Assembly: GCA_002300355.1 (NCBI GenBank)
Contig: NSGV01000001.1
Span: forward strand, 930,001-994,000
Source of the DNA: Streptomyces sp. TLI_235
GTDB lineage: Bacteria > Actinomycetota > Actinomycetes > Streptomycetales > Streptomycetaceae
Direction: 5' to 3'
Length of the DNA stretch: 64,000 nucleotides
Shown: one piece after another, positions 17,242-25,938 of the stretch
How positions within the stretch are numbered: position 1 is the first letter of the stretch
Layout: the number at the start of each line of letters is the position of its first letter
Made by a program: the position numbers and the translations under genes
Notes under the pieces: generated by a model
The model's database searches: none
What the model was told of the DNA's origin: nothing
What the model saw: the letters and a program-made list of their open reading frames with translations, nothing else

Positions 17242-17262
17242 GGTGAGCTGAACCGCTCAAGA

Positions 17263-17309
17263 ATTGGGGCGCTCCCAATCATACATAGCGAGGCACGGGT
17301 GCCTATAGT
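17263..17309. promoter_or_regulatory. Divergent promoter region with LacI-like palindrome
   Basis: The 208-bp gap between the GGDEF-EAL and NRPS genes contains ATTGGG-gcgct-CCCAAT (17263-17279), a minus-strand -10-like TATGAT (complement of 17278-17283) and a plus-strand -10-like TATAGT (17304-17309). The palindrome sits between the two putative promoters. Confidence 0.4.
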
Positions 17310-17427
17310 CGAGATTATCGGGGGCGGTCCGTGGCGGGCGGCGGAGGCCGCGGCCGTACAGGGCACCTGCCCTGCACTCCCCGATATATCCCGGTAATCC
17401 ATCCGCCGTCTGTCGAGGTCGTCGCTG

Positions 17428-20400
17428 GTGGAGCAGTCGAATCACGCGCAATCCCCCCATTTCGGGCCCCATCTCGTCCTGACGAACGAAGATGGACAGT
17501 ATGCGATTTGGACGAACGAACTCCCGGTACCCGAGGGATGGCGGAGCGTATTCGGACCGGCCGATCGCGAGGAATGCCGTCGCGAGGTCCGGGCCCGCTG
17601 GCAGGACCTGAGACCGGCCGGGCCGGCCGGCCCCGGACGCACGGTGCACGCGCTCTTCCGCGAGCAGGCCGCCAGCCGCCCCGGCGCGCTCGCGGTGCTC
17701 TGCGACGACGGACCGCTCACCTACGCCGAACTGGACGGCCGCAGCGACCGGCTGGCCGAGGAGCTGCGGGCGCTCGGCGTCGGCCCGGACGCGGTCGTGC
17801 CGGTCTGTCTGGAGCGCAGCGGCGACATGGTGGTGGCCCTGCTCGCGGCGCTCAAGGCGGGCGGCGCGTTCCTGCCGCTGGATCCGTCCCACCCCGACCG
17901 CCGGCTGGCCGCACTGGCCGCCGACTCCGGCGGCGGGCCGGTGGTGACGTCGCGTGACCACGCCGGGCTCTTCCCCGGGGCGGTGCTGGTGGAGGCGTAC
18001 CGGACGGCCGGGCCGCCGATCGCGACACCGCCGACCGACCTCACCGACCCGGACGATCTCGCCTACCTCATCTACACCTCCGGCACCACCGGGGAGCCGA
18101 AGGGCGTTCCGGTCAGCCACCGCACCATGGTGTTCACGCTGTCGCGGATCGCCGAGGCCTACGCTCTGTCACCAGCCGACCGGGTGCTCCAGTTGGGTGC
18201 GCTGGGCTTCGACACCTCGCTGGAGCAGATATTCACCCCGCTGCTGAACGGGGCGACGCTGGTGCTCGGCGGCCGGCACCCGTGGGCGCCCATCGAGCTG
18301 GCCCACCGACTGCCCGAACTGGGCATCACGGTGGCGGATCTGACGCCCACGTACTGGCACCGGCTGCTGGCGGTGCTGCCCGAGCACGGTCCCGCGGCGC
18401 ACTCGCTGCGGCTGCTGATCGTCGGCGGTGACACCGTACCGGCCGAGGACTGCCGCGAGACGCTGCGCCGGCTGCCCGGCACCCGGTTGCTCAACGCGTA
18501 CGGTCTCACCGAGACGGGCATCACCTCGACCCTGTGCGAGATACGCCCCGAGCTGCTGGCCCAGCCCGCCAACGCGCCCGTCCCGGTGGGGCGGCCGCTG
18601 CTCGGCACCTTCGTGCACGTACTGGACACCCACCTGCGCCCGGTGCCGCCCGGCGAGAAGGGCGAGGTGTACATCGGCGGTCCGGGGCTCGCCCGCGGTT
18701 ACTGGAAGCGACCGGATCTGACGGCGGAAAGGTTTCTACCCGAGCCGTATGCGGGTACCCCCGGCGGGCGGATGTACCGCACCGGTGACACCGGGCGGTG
18801 GCGGCCGGACGGCACCCTGGAACTGATCGGCCGGGCCGACGACCAGGTGAAGATCCGCGGCTACCGGGTCGACCCCGGCGAGATCGAGGCCGTCCTGGGC
18901 GAGCACCCGGAGGTCGGCGAGGTCCGGGTGGTCGCCGGCGACACGGCCGGCGGCCGGGCGCTCACCGCGTACTACACCGCCCGCAGCGGGCAGCCCGAGG
19001 ACCTGCGGCAGTACCTGGCCACGCGGCTGCCCGACCACCTGGTGCCCGGTGCCTTCGTCCCGGTCGAGCAGATGCCCGTCACCCCGAGCGGCAAGATCGA
19101 CCGGACCGGGCTGACGCGCGGCCGCAAGACCCCCGGCCACACCGGCGGCGGGCCCGGCACCACCGTGCAGGCCGGCCTCGCCTACCTCTGGGCGCAGATC
19201 CTCGACGTCGAACACGTCGGACCCGAGGACGACTTCTTCGAGCTCGGCGGCAACTCCCTGCTGGCGATGGAGATGCTCGCCCGCGCCCGGATCATGTTCG
19301 GCATCGGCGTGGACCGGATCCGCACCCTCACCCGCGCCCTGCTGAGGAACCCGAGCCTCGGCGCGTTCTCCGCCGTCGCCCGGGACGCCAGCCGGGCCCT
19401 GCCCGCCGAGCACGGCCAGCGGATCGACTTCGCCGCCGAGGCCGAACTCGGCGTGCCCGTGCACCGCGACCCGCAGCGCACCGCCCCCCGCTGGCGCCAG
19501 CCCACCGACATCCTGCTGACCGGCGCCACCGGCTTCTGCGGCACCCACCTGCTGCGCGCGCTGCTGGAGACCACCGACGCCCGGGTGCACTGCCTGGTCC
19601 GCGCCCCCGACCCGGAGCACGGCCTGGAGCGGCTGCGTGCCGCGCACCAGCGGTACCTGCTGCGCGACCTGCACTCGGACCGGGTGGTGCCGGTGGTCGG
19701 CGACCTCGCCGAACCGCTGCTCGGCCTCGGCCGGCGGCGCTTCGAGCAGCTCGCCGGCACCGTCGACCTGATCCACCACCTCGGCGGGCAGGTGAACTTC
19801 CTCTACCCGTACCACCAGCTGCGGGCGGCGAACGTGGCCGGCACCCGCGAGATCATCCGGCTCGCCGGGCACTCCCGGGCCGTCCCGGTGCACTACCTGT
19901 CCAGCATGGCCGTCCTGGCCGGCTACGGCCCGGCGGGCACCCGGCAGGTCACCGAGCAGAGCCCGCTCGCCCACGCCGACCGGCTCTCGGTCGGGTACGT
20001 CGAGAGCAAGTGGGTCGCGGAGGCGCTGCTGCACCACGCCGCGGCCGCGGGGCTCCCGGTGACCGTCCACCGGGTCAACGACGTCACCGGCGACCTGCGG
20101 CACGGCGTCATCAACCCCGGCACCGAACTCTCCGCGATCATCCGCTACCTGTGGGACAGCGGCACCAGCCCCGACGTCGACCTGCCGCTCGACTTCGTGC
20201 CCGCCGACGTCTTCACCCGCGCCCTCGCGCTCGTCTCCACCCGCGAGGCCGCCGAGGGCCAGGTGCTGCACCTCACCAACCCGGACCCGGCCACGCTCAC
20301 CGACCTCGCCGAGCGCATCCGCTCCCGTGGCCGCCCGGTCGAGCACCTCCCGTACCGGGAGTGGGTACACCGTCTGATCGGCTTCGCCACCGCCAACCCG

Positions 20401-20628
20401 ACCCATCCGATCACCGCGTTCGTGCCGCTCTTCGTCGACCGCGCGGAGGGCACCGACATGACCATCAGCGAGATGTACTTCCGTCCCACCTTCCCGGAGT
20501 TCACCCGCACCGGCGCCGACCGGGCGCTGGCCCGTGCCGGGATCGAGCTGCCGCCGGTGGACGCCGAACTCCTCGACTTCTACCTCGACCGCCTGGAGGC
20601 GAGCGGACAGTTGGAGCACGTCGCGTGA
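17428..20628 (+). CDS. Single-module NRPS: MbtH-A-T-reductase (peptide aldehyde-forming)
   Basis: This 1066-residue protein has four domains. Residues about 13-65 are MbtH-like (FGPHLVLTNEDGQYAIW, VPEGW, then ECRREVRARWQDLRP). An adenylation domain follows, with YTSGTTGEPKG near 216 and the A10 lysine K556 in PSGKIDR. The carrier domain has DDFFELGGNSLL with phosphopantetheine Ser610. The terminal reductase has TGATGFCG near 697 and Tyr857/Lys861 in YVESK. There is no condensation domain. It should activate one amino acid and release the acylated aminoacyl thioester as an aldehyde or alcohol. By manual alignment the pocket has Glu at 239 and Asp at 278 (GrsA numbering), which suits a basic residue. 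The GTG start follows a gagg site. It overlaps the next gene by 4 nt. Confidence 0.9.
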   Translation: MEQSNHAQSPHFGPHLVLTNEDGQYAIWTNELPVPEGWRSVFGPADREECRREVRARWQDLRPAGPAGPGRTVHALFREQAASRPGALAVLCDDGPLTYAELDGRSDRLAEELRALGVGPDAVVPVCLERSGDMVVALLAALKAGGAFLPLDPSHPDRRLAALAADSGGGPVVTSRDHAGLFPGAVLVEAYRTAGPPIATPPTDLTDPDDLAYLIYTSGTTGEPKGVPVSHRTMVFTLSRIAEAYALSPADRVLQLGALGFDTSLEQIFTPLLNGATLVLGGRHPWAPIELAHRLPELGITVADLTPTYWHRLLAVLPEHGPAAHSLRLLIVGGDTVPAEDCRETLRRLPGTRLLNAYGLTETGITSTLCEIRPELLAQPANAPVPVGRPLLGTFVHVLDTHLRPVPPGEKGEVYIGGPGLARGYWKRPDLTAERFLPEPYAGTPGGRMYRTGDTGRWRPDGTLELIGRADDQVKIRGYRVDPGEIEAVLGEHPEVGEVRVVAGDTAGGRALTAYYTARSGQPEDLRQYLATRLPDHLVPGAFVPVEQMPVTPSGKIDRTGLTRGRKTPGHTGGGPGTTVQAGLAYLWAQILDVEHVGPEDDFFELGGNSLLAMEMLARARIMFGIGVDRIRTLTRALLRNPSLGAFSAVARDASRALPAEHGQRIDFAAEAELGVPVHRDPQRTAPRWRQPTDILLTGATGFCGTHLLRALLETTDARVHCLVRAPDPEHGLERLRAAHQRYLLRDLHSDRVVPVVGDLAEPLLGLGRRRFEQLAGTVDLIHHLGGQVNFLYPYHQLRAANVAGTREIIRLAGHSRAVPVHYLSSMAVLAGYGPAGTRQVTEQSPLAHADRLSVGYVESKWVAEALLHHAAAAGLPVTVHRVNDVTGDLRHGVINPGTELSAIIRYLWDSGTSPDVDLPLDFVPADVFTRALALVSTREAAEGQVLHLTNPDPATLTDLAERIRSRGRPVEHLPYREWVHRLIGFATANPTHPITAFVPLFVDRAEGTDMTISEMYFRPTFPEFTRTGADRALARAGIELPPVDAELLDFYLDRLEASGQLEHVA

Positions 20629-21395
20629 CCACTACCGCCCAGTGGTGGGCCGCACTCGACCTCGGCCGCACGCCCGCCGACGCCCCCGCGGCGTTCTGCG
20701 CCGACCTCGGGCCGGACTCGCTGCTCGCCGGCTACCGGGCCGGCGCCTTCCCGATGCCCGCGCAGGACGAGTACAGCCTGTGGATGAACGAGGCCCGGTA
20801 CGAGGAGCAGGTCGCCGAGGGCGTCATCGCCGCTCCCGGCGGCGCCCGCGAGGAGGACTTCGGCGTCGCCTGGTGGTCCCCCGACCCGAGGCCCGTCGTC
20901 CCGGTCGGCGGCGCCCGGCTGGGCAGCCGGCTCTCCCGTCGGCTCCGCAACCGGGACGACTGGACCACCACCACCGACAAGGCCTTCGGCGAGATCGTCG
21001 ACCGCTGCGCCGAGGGCCGCAGCCCTGCCTGGCTCACCGCCGAGCTGCGGACCGCGCTGCGGGCGCTGCACGACCGCGGCCGGGCGCACAGCGCCGAGGT
21101 GTGGGAGAACGGCGAGCTGGTCGGCGGCGCGTTCGGCGTCCGGGTCGGGCCGGTGCTCAGCCTGGACTCCATGGTCGGCTTACGGCCCGACGCCGCGCGG
21201 GTGGCGGTGGTCGACCTCGCACAGCGCTTCGGCGAGGCCGGCGGGGTCCTGCTGGACGTCCAGTGGGACAGCCCGCACATCCGCAGCCTCGGTGCGCTGC
21301 CGATGCCGCGCGCCCACTACCTGGCCCTGCTGAGGGACGGCCCGAGGGCGGGGCCGCCGTCCGGAGAGGAGCGGCCGGTGTGGCGGCTGGGCTGA
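20625..21395 (+). CDS. Leucyl/phenylalanyl-tRNA-protein transferase homologue (Aat family)
   Basis: This 256-residue protein has Aat landmarks: LLAGYRAGAFPMP, WWSPDPRPVVP, AHSAEVWENGELVGGAFGV and LLDVQWDSPHIRSLGALPMP. Canonical Aat moves Leu or Phe from tRNA to the amino end of N-end-rule proteins. The catalytic D-x-Q region is kept as DVQ, but the E. coli GESMFS segment becomes LDSMVG, so the acyl pocket differs. A 4-nt GTGA overlap couples it to the NRPS gene, which has no condensation domain. This supports a role in making an amide bond between a tRNA-borne amino acid and the NRPS-bound residue, as reported for the livipeptin locus of S. lividans 66. The donor amino acid is uncertain. Confidence 0.88.
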   Translation: MTTTAQWWAALDLGRTPADAPAAFCADLGPDSLLAGYRAGAFPMPAQDEYSLWMNEARYEEQVAEGVIAAPGGAREEDFGVAWWSPDPRPVVPVGGARLGSRLSRRLRNRDDWTTTTDKAFGEIVDRCAEGRSPAWLTAELRTALRALHDRGRAHSAEVWENGELVGGAFGVRVGPVLSLDSMVGLRPDAARVAVVDLAQRFGEAGGVLLDVQWDSPHIRSLGALPMPRAHYLALLRDGPRAGPPSGEERPVWRLG

Positions 21396-21428
21396 GGATG
21401 CGGGCTGTCGGGCCGGTGCCCGGGGCCG

Positions 21429-22148
21429 TCAGGCCGGTAGCAGGAGACCGTCCGGCAGGCCCAGCCCGTCGTGCAGGGCGCGGCGGCCCGCCGGGGTCAC
21501 GGCCACCGCGCGGGTGCTGCCGATCCGGGTGATCCACCCCTCGGCGAAGGCGTGCCCGCACAGGGCCGCGCCGACCGCCCCGGCCAGGTGCGGCCGACGC
21601 TCGGTCCAGTCCAGGCAGGGCCGCACCGCGGGCCGGCGGGTGCCCGCCGGGACGGTCACTCCGGCCGCGACCAGCCAGGCCTCGCCCTCGGCGGTCAGGC
21701 GCAGCCCGTGCGCCCAGTCCAGCAGCCCGCGCGCGGTCATCGCGTCGGCGATGGCCACCCCGACCGCCCCGGCGAGGTGGTCGTAGCAGGTGCGGGCGTG
21801 GGCGAGGGCCCGCCCGCGGCCGTGCGCCGAGAGCGAGGCGGGCCGTTCGGGGCGGCCGGGCACCAGGGCGGCGAGCTGCTCCACCAGCTCGGCCACCTGC
21901 GGGTCGGCCAGCCGGACGTAGCGGTGCCGGCCCTGCCGCTCCTCAGCGAGCAGGCCGCCGCGCACCAGCCGGTTGAGGTGTTCGGTCGCGGTGGGGGCGG
22001 CGACCCCGGCGTGGTGGGCCAGCTCCGTCGCCGTCCACGCCCGCCCGTCCAGCAGGGCCAGGCAGAAGGCCGCCCGCGTGCCGTCCGCCAGCAGCCCCGC
22101 CACGGCCGCCAGGTCGCGGCCCGCCGTCCGCGTTCGTTCGGTGTCCAC
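21429..22148 (-). CDS. ArsR-like winged-helix transcriptional regulator
   Basis: This protein of about 239 residues has an N-terminal ArsR-type HTH: LLADGTRAAFCLALLDG, then TELAHHAGVAAPTATEHLNRL and a wing EERQGRHRYVRLADP. A longer C-terminal extension holds CLDWTERRPHLAGAVGAALC, as in streptomycete ArsR proteins next to transporters. A GTG at 22148 fits the domain start, though no strong ribosome-binding site is seen. It follows the MFS gene on the same strand after 161 bp. Cysteines are present, but a metal site cannot be confirmed. Confidence 0.8.
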   Translation of the reverse strand: MDTERTRTAGRDLAAVAGLLADGTRAAFCLALLDGRAWTATELAHHAGVAAPTATEHLNRLVRGGLLAEERQGRHRYVRLADPQVAELVEQLAALVPGRPERPASLSAHGRGRALAHARTCYDHLAGAVGVAIADAMTARGLLDWAHGLRLTAEGEAWLVAAGVTVPAGTRRPAVRPCLDWTERRPHLAGAVGAALCGHAFAEGWITRIGSTRAVAVTPAGRRALHDGLGLPDGLLLPA

Positions 22149-22309
22149 CCGCCCATTCTGGACCGCCGACCCTTCGGCCCCCGCCGAACCGTCCGCCCCT
22201 GGCCGCCCGCTCTTCGGGCGGCCCGGATCGCGGCCGCCGGCATGCGACCGCGGCCCACCACGCCCGTCGGTGGGCCCGCCGCGTGCGGGCGCCGTCCCCC
22301 GGGTGTCCG

Positions 22310-23557
22310 TCAGGCGGCGCCGTGGCGCGTCCGTTCCGGGGCGGGGGCGGAGGTCGGGGCGGGTTCGGGGTGCGGCGGCGGTTCGCCGGGGAGGGCGGCG
22401 GCCGCGGCGAGCGGGAAGGCGGCGGCCAGGCCGAAGGCGGGGGCGAAGCCGTGGGCGGTGATCAGGGCGCCGGTGAGCGGCGGTACCAGGACGATCGCGG
22501 CGTGCTGGCCGAGGCCGTGCACACCGAGGGCCCGGCCCGCCCAGTCCGGACCGGCGTGCTCGGCGACGGCGGTGTTGTGCAGCCCGTTGGTCGAGACGGT
22601 CAGACCGGTGGCCAGGAGCAGCGCGGCGACCGCGAGCGGCGGTGCCGCCAGGGCGCCGACGGCGAGCAGCAGGAGGTCCGCGGCGGCGGCGAGCGCGAGC
22701 AGCCGCATCGGGCGGATCCTGCTGCCGACCCGGTCCGACCACCAGCCGGCCAGCAGCCGCACCCCGGCGCCGCCCAGGTTGGCGGCCGCGAGGACGGTGC
22801 CGGCCGTCGCGGCCGGCCAGCCGCGTCCGGCCGTCAGGTAGACCAGCGCGAATCCGGCCACCACGAACTGCGGGACGCACAGCAGGGCGGCCGCGCCGTG
22901 CAGCCGCCATAGCCGGCCGCCGCGGTAGGGGCCGGGCCAGCGGGTCGGGACGGTGCCGGCAGGCCGGGGCGGGTCGGCGGCCAGCAGCAGGACGGCGCCG
23001 CCGGCCAGTGCGCAGAGCACGGCGCAGCAGCCGAGTGCGGCGGGCAGGCCGGCGTGTTCGGCGAGCGGTGGGAGGACGGCTGCGGCGAGTCCGACGCCGA
23101 GCGGCTGGGAGGCCTGCCGGACGCCCATGGCGATGCCGCGCCGGTGCGGCGGGAACCAGCCGATGACCAGTCGGCCGGAGGCGGTGTTCACCGAGGCCCC
23201 GCACGCCCCCGCGAGGACGAGGAGCACGGCGAGGGCGGCGACGCTGTGGACGGCGGCGGCGGCCGCGAGGACGGCGGCCGCCGGGAGCAGTCCGGCGGCG
23301 AGGGCGAACCGTTCGCCGCGGCGGTCGGCGACGGTGCCCCAGCCGACCATGGCGAGCAGGATGCCGAGGATCGGACCGGAGACGAGCGCGCCGGCCCCGG
23401 CGAGGGAGAGGCCGAACTCGCGCTGGAAGGCGGGTAGGAGGGACGGCAGGCCGTAGAGGGCCGTGGTCATGGCGGTCTGGCCGCCCGCCCCGATCGCGAG
23501 CATCAGCCATCGGCGGCGTGGGTTCCCGGTCATACCGGGAACCCTACGGACGCTCAC
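22310..23557 (-). CDS. MFS transporter
   Basis: This 415-residue membrane protein has about 12 helices. It opens RRRWLMLAIGAGGQTAMTTA and has the loop VADRRGERFAL after helix 2, a variant of the MFS motif A. Composition is extremely Ala/Gly/Leu-rich. The start is ATG 23557 or 23533; both lie upstream of the first helix. It shares a strand with the ArsR-like gene and sits beside the NRPS/Aat pair, so export of that product is possible, but it is transcribed towards that pair, not with it. Confidence 0.85.
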   Translation of the reverse strand: MSVRRVPGMTGNPRRRWLMLAIGAGGQTAMTTALYGLPSLLPAFQREFGLSLAGAGALVSGPILGILLAMVGWGTVADRRGERFALAAGLLPAAAVLAAAAAVHSVAALAVLLVLAGACGASVNTASGRLVIGWFPPHRRGIAMGVRQASQPLGVGLAAAVLPPLAEHAGLPAALGCCAVLCALAGGAVLLLAADPPRPAGTVPTRWPGPYRGGRLWRLHGAAALLCVPQFVVAGFALVYLTAGRGWPAATAGTVLAAANLGGAGVRLLAGWWSDRVGSRIRPMRLLALAAAADLLLLAVGALAAPPLAVAALLLATGLTVSTNGLHNTAVAEHAGPDWAGRALGVHGLGQHAAIVLVPPLTGALITAHGFAPAFGLAAAFPLAAAAALPGEPPPHPEPAPTSAPAPERTRHGAA

Positions 23558-23608
23558 GACGTGGGACGAACGATTCCGTCATGCGGGACGGACGGGACGG
23601 ACAGGTCG

Positions 23609-24865
23609 TCAGGCCTGCCGGGAGGCGAGAGTGACGATCGTGATGTCGGAGGGCGCGCCGACCCGGACGGGCGGGCCCCAGGCGCCGGCGCCGCGGGTGA
23701 CGTACAGCTGGGTGTCGCCGTAGCGCTCCAGGCCGGCGACGGTCGGATTGGCCAGTGCGGCGAGGTAGTTGCCCGGCCAGAGCTGGCCGCCGTGGGTGTG
23801 GCCGGAGAGCTGGAGGTCGACGCCGCGGCGGACGGCCTCGTGCACGGCGACCGGCTGATGGGCCATCAGGACGGCGGCGCGGCGGGTGTCCCGGTCGCCG
23901 AGGGCGCGGTCGTAGTCGGGGCCCTGGCCCTCGGCGGTGCCGGCGATGTCGTTGACGCCGGCGAGGTCGAAGTGGGCGAGCTCGGTACGGGCGTTCTCCA
24001 GCGGGTGCACGCCGAGCTCGCGGACGAACTCCACCCAGGGGGCGGCACCGGAGAAGTACTCGTGGTTGCCGGTGACGAAAAACGCGCCGTCGCGGGCGCG
24101 CAGCCGGGCGAGCGGTTCGGCGGCGGCGCCCAGTTCGGGCACGGTGCCGTCGACCAGATCGCCGACGATGGTGATCAGGTCGGGCTGGGTGCTGTTGATG
24201 GTGTCGACGATGCGCTGGGTGTGGGCGCGGCCCAGGATCGGCCCGAGGTGGATGTCGCTGACCACGGCGATCCGGTAGCCGTGCGTCTGCCGGGGCAGCT
24301 TGGCGAGCGGGACGGTGACCTGCTTGAGCCGCGGCCCGCGGAGGACGCCGTACGCGCCGTTGCCGACGACCGCGGCGGCGGTGGCCCCGGCGGCGACGGC
24401 CGCGCCGCGGGCGACCAGCAGTCGGCGCGACGGGTCGGCCGGCCCCGTCCCGGCGGTGAACGGGTACCGTTCGACGGCAGGCGGGGCCGGGTCCCGCTCG
24501 GCGGCGGCCGGGGCACCGGGGGCCACCGCCACGGGCTGCGGCCGGGCGGCGGGCTTCGGGCGGCCGAGGCGCAGCAGCACCGGCCGAACGGCCTCCCCCG
24601 CCAGCAGGGCGAGCACCAGGTACAGCAGGACGGCGAGCCAGAGGTAGCCCGGCCAGGCGAGCCAGCGCTCGACGGCGAGCGGCAGGGCCCTTCCGCCGAT
24701 CAGCGCGCCGAGGGAGAGCAGCGGGAGGAGGACGAGGAGTCCGGTCCCGATCCGGCGCCAGGCACTGCCGGGGGCCGAGACGTCGCGCACCGTCCGCCGC
24801 CAGACGTACCAGTGGACGAGCGTGAGCAGGGCGACGGCCACCAGCAGGACGAGCGCGATCATCAT
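23609..24865 (-). CDS. Membrane-anchored metallophosphoesterase (YkuE/YaeI-like)
   Basis: This 418-residue protein has about four N-terminal membrane helices, a Pro/Ala linker and a TAT-like or anchor segment (RRLLVARGAAVAAG). The calcineurin-type domain carries VVSDIHLGPILGR, IVGDLVDG, TGNHEYFSG and SGHTHGGQLWPG. All metal ligands (D-x-H, GD, GNHE, GHTH) are present. Such proteins hydrolyse phosphodiesters or UDP-lipid intermediates at the membrane. The substrate is not known here. The start chosen is the first of two tandem ATGs. Confidence 0.9.
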   Translation of the reverse strand: MMIALVLLVAVALLTLVHWYVWRRTVRDVSAPGSAWRRIGTGLLVLLPLLSLGALIGGRALPLAVERWLAWPGYLWLAVLLYLVLALLAGEAVRPVLLRLGRPKPAARPQPVAVAPGAPAAAERDPAPPAVERYPFTAGTGPADPSRRLLVARGAAVAAGATAAAVVGNGAYGVLRGPRLKQVTVPLAKLPRQTHGYRIAVVSDIHLGPILGRAHTQRIVDTINSTQPDLITIVGDLVDGTVPELGAAAEPLARLRARDGAFFVTGNHEYFSGAAPWVEFVRELGVHPLENARTELAHFDLAGVNDIAGTAEGQGPDYDRALGDRDTRRAAVLMAHQPVAVHEAVRRGVDLQLSGHTHGGQLWPGNYLAALANPTVAGLERYGDTQLYVTRGAGAWGPPVRVGAPSDITIVTLASRQA

Positions 24866-24921
24866 GCGGACAGTATCCGGGCCGCCGGGGCGGCCCCGGC
24901 CGCGGGGTGGGGGACTGTCCA

Positions 24922-25410
24922 TGCGCCTTCCCCGCTCCCTCCGCACCGCCGCTCCCGTGCTCTGCTCCGTGGCGCTCGCCGGCGCGCTCGCGGCCCCTGC
25001 TTCGGCCTCCGGGCGGCCGGTCCCCGACCGCCGCGCACAGAGCCTCGGCCGTGCGGTGCTGCCCGCCTCGGACGGCTGGGGCTCGGCCACCGCCGGCACC
25101 ACCGGTGGCGCCGCCGCCGACGCCGCTCACGTGTCGGTACGGATCGTGGCGGAGCACAACTGCATCCGGCTGCCGGCTGGCGTGCCGACCGCCGAGGTCC
25201 TCTACAACTGGGGCGGCACCGGGCTGACCGCCCGGGAGAATCTGGTCGACGTGGGCCCGGCCGACCTGGTGGGCGCCTTCGACGCGGCGAACCCCGCCGC
25301 CCCGCTCGGCGGCGACGCCGGCTGGACGCCCGTGCTGCGCACCCGGGTCCACCCCGGCGGCCGCGCTGCCCGCCCTGGTCGGCCGGCACGCGGGCGCGGG
25401 ACGGCTGTGA
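24922..25410 (+). pseudogene. Decayed pectate lyase (PL1-like) with internal deletion and frameshift
   Basis: The signal peptide and first mature segment (SDGWGSATAGTTGG) look like the start of a secreted streptomycete pectate lyase. The sequence then jumps to what should be the far C-terminus (LYNWGGTGLTARENLVDVG, then GGDAGWTPVLRTRV). The parallel beta-helix with the catalytic residues, some 250 residues, is missing. Near 25365 the frame also breaks: the expected end ALPALVGRHAGAGRL lies in another frame with a stop at 25408-25410. Deletion plus frameshift argue for real decay, unlike the single homopolymer breaks elsewhere in the window. Confidence 0.65.
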
Positions 25411-25938
25411 CCTCCGTCGCCGCCCGGGTCGGGCACCCGTGGGTGACCCGCCGGTGACACGGTGTCGACCCCGGCGGCCGGAGGCTGTGAAGCCCGGCAC
25501 ACGGGCCCGGGCTGCTACGGCCGCCGATAGTCGTCGCGGCGCACCCGGGCCGTCGGCCGTCCCGGGGTGCCGCCGGCCGCCGGTCGCGCGGAGCGGGTAA
25601 ACCGCTGGTCAGCAACTGTGTCCCGGCCGGTCGGGCGGCCGGCGGTAAGGACTGTTTAAGCGGACCGGGAGCGCCCGCAGGAGGGCCGGGCGCTCCCGCC
25701 CGTCTACGACCCGGCATAGTTTCCGAGCTCGTTGCCGCCGTTCGGCGGGTCTGCCAAGAATGTCCCGGTCGCAAGGCAGCGCGGCCCGATTCCGCCGCGC
25801 ACCCCGCCAGCTCCGGTCCACCGACCGGGGCGCCCAGGCCGTCCGCACGGCTCTGCGGCCTGTTCCTCACGAACACGCTTCGCGATACCCGTGTGCCCGG
25901 AATCGGCCCCCGACCGATGGAAGAGGTTGTCCCCCTCC
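25411..25938 (+). other. Intergenic region with stem-loop and long leader of the transglycosylase gene
   Basis: I see no gene in this 528-bp gap. It holds a 10-bp stem (GGGAGCGCCC at 25667-25676, complement at 25688-25697) with an 11-nt loop. A -10-like CATAGT lies near 25716. A leader of about 200 nt would follow. Leaders of actinobacterial wall-lytic genes often carry the c-di-AMP (ydaO) riboswitch, but I could not match its core motifs. Confidence 0.35.

Noticed and set aside
14133..17246. Long plus-strand frames opposite the GGDEF-EAL gene
   Set aside because: Gln/Arg/Gly-rich low-complexity translations without motifs; the minus strand carries clear domain signatures.
21429..23510. A continuous 693-codon minus-strand frame
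   Set aside because: Only its 3' third (from 22148) looks like protein; the rest is Arg/Pro-rich and runs out of frame through the MFS gene.
25590..25938. A c-di-AMP (ydaO) riboswitch ahead of the transglycosylase gene
   Set aside because: The gene type and leader length fit, but I could not match the conserved core; a covariance-model search would decide.
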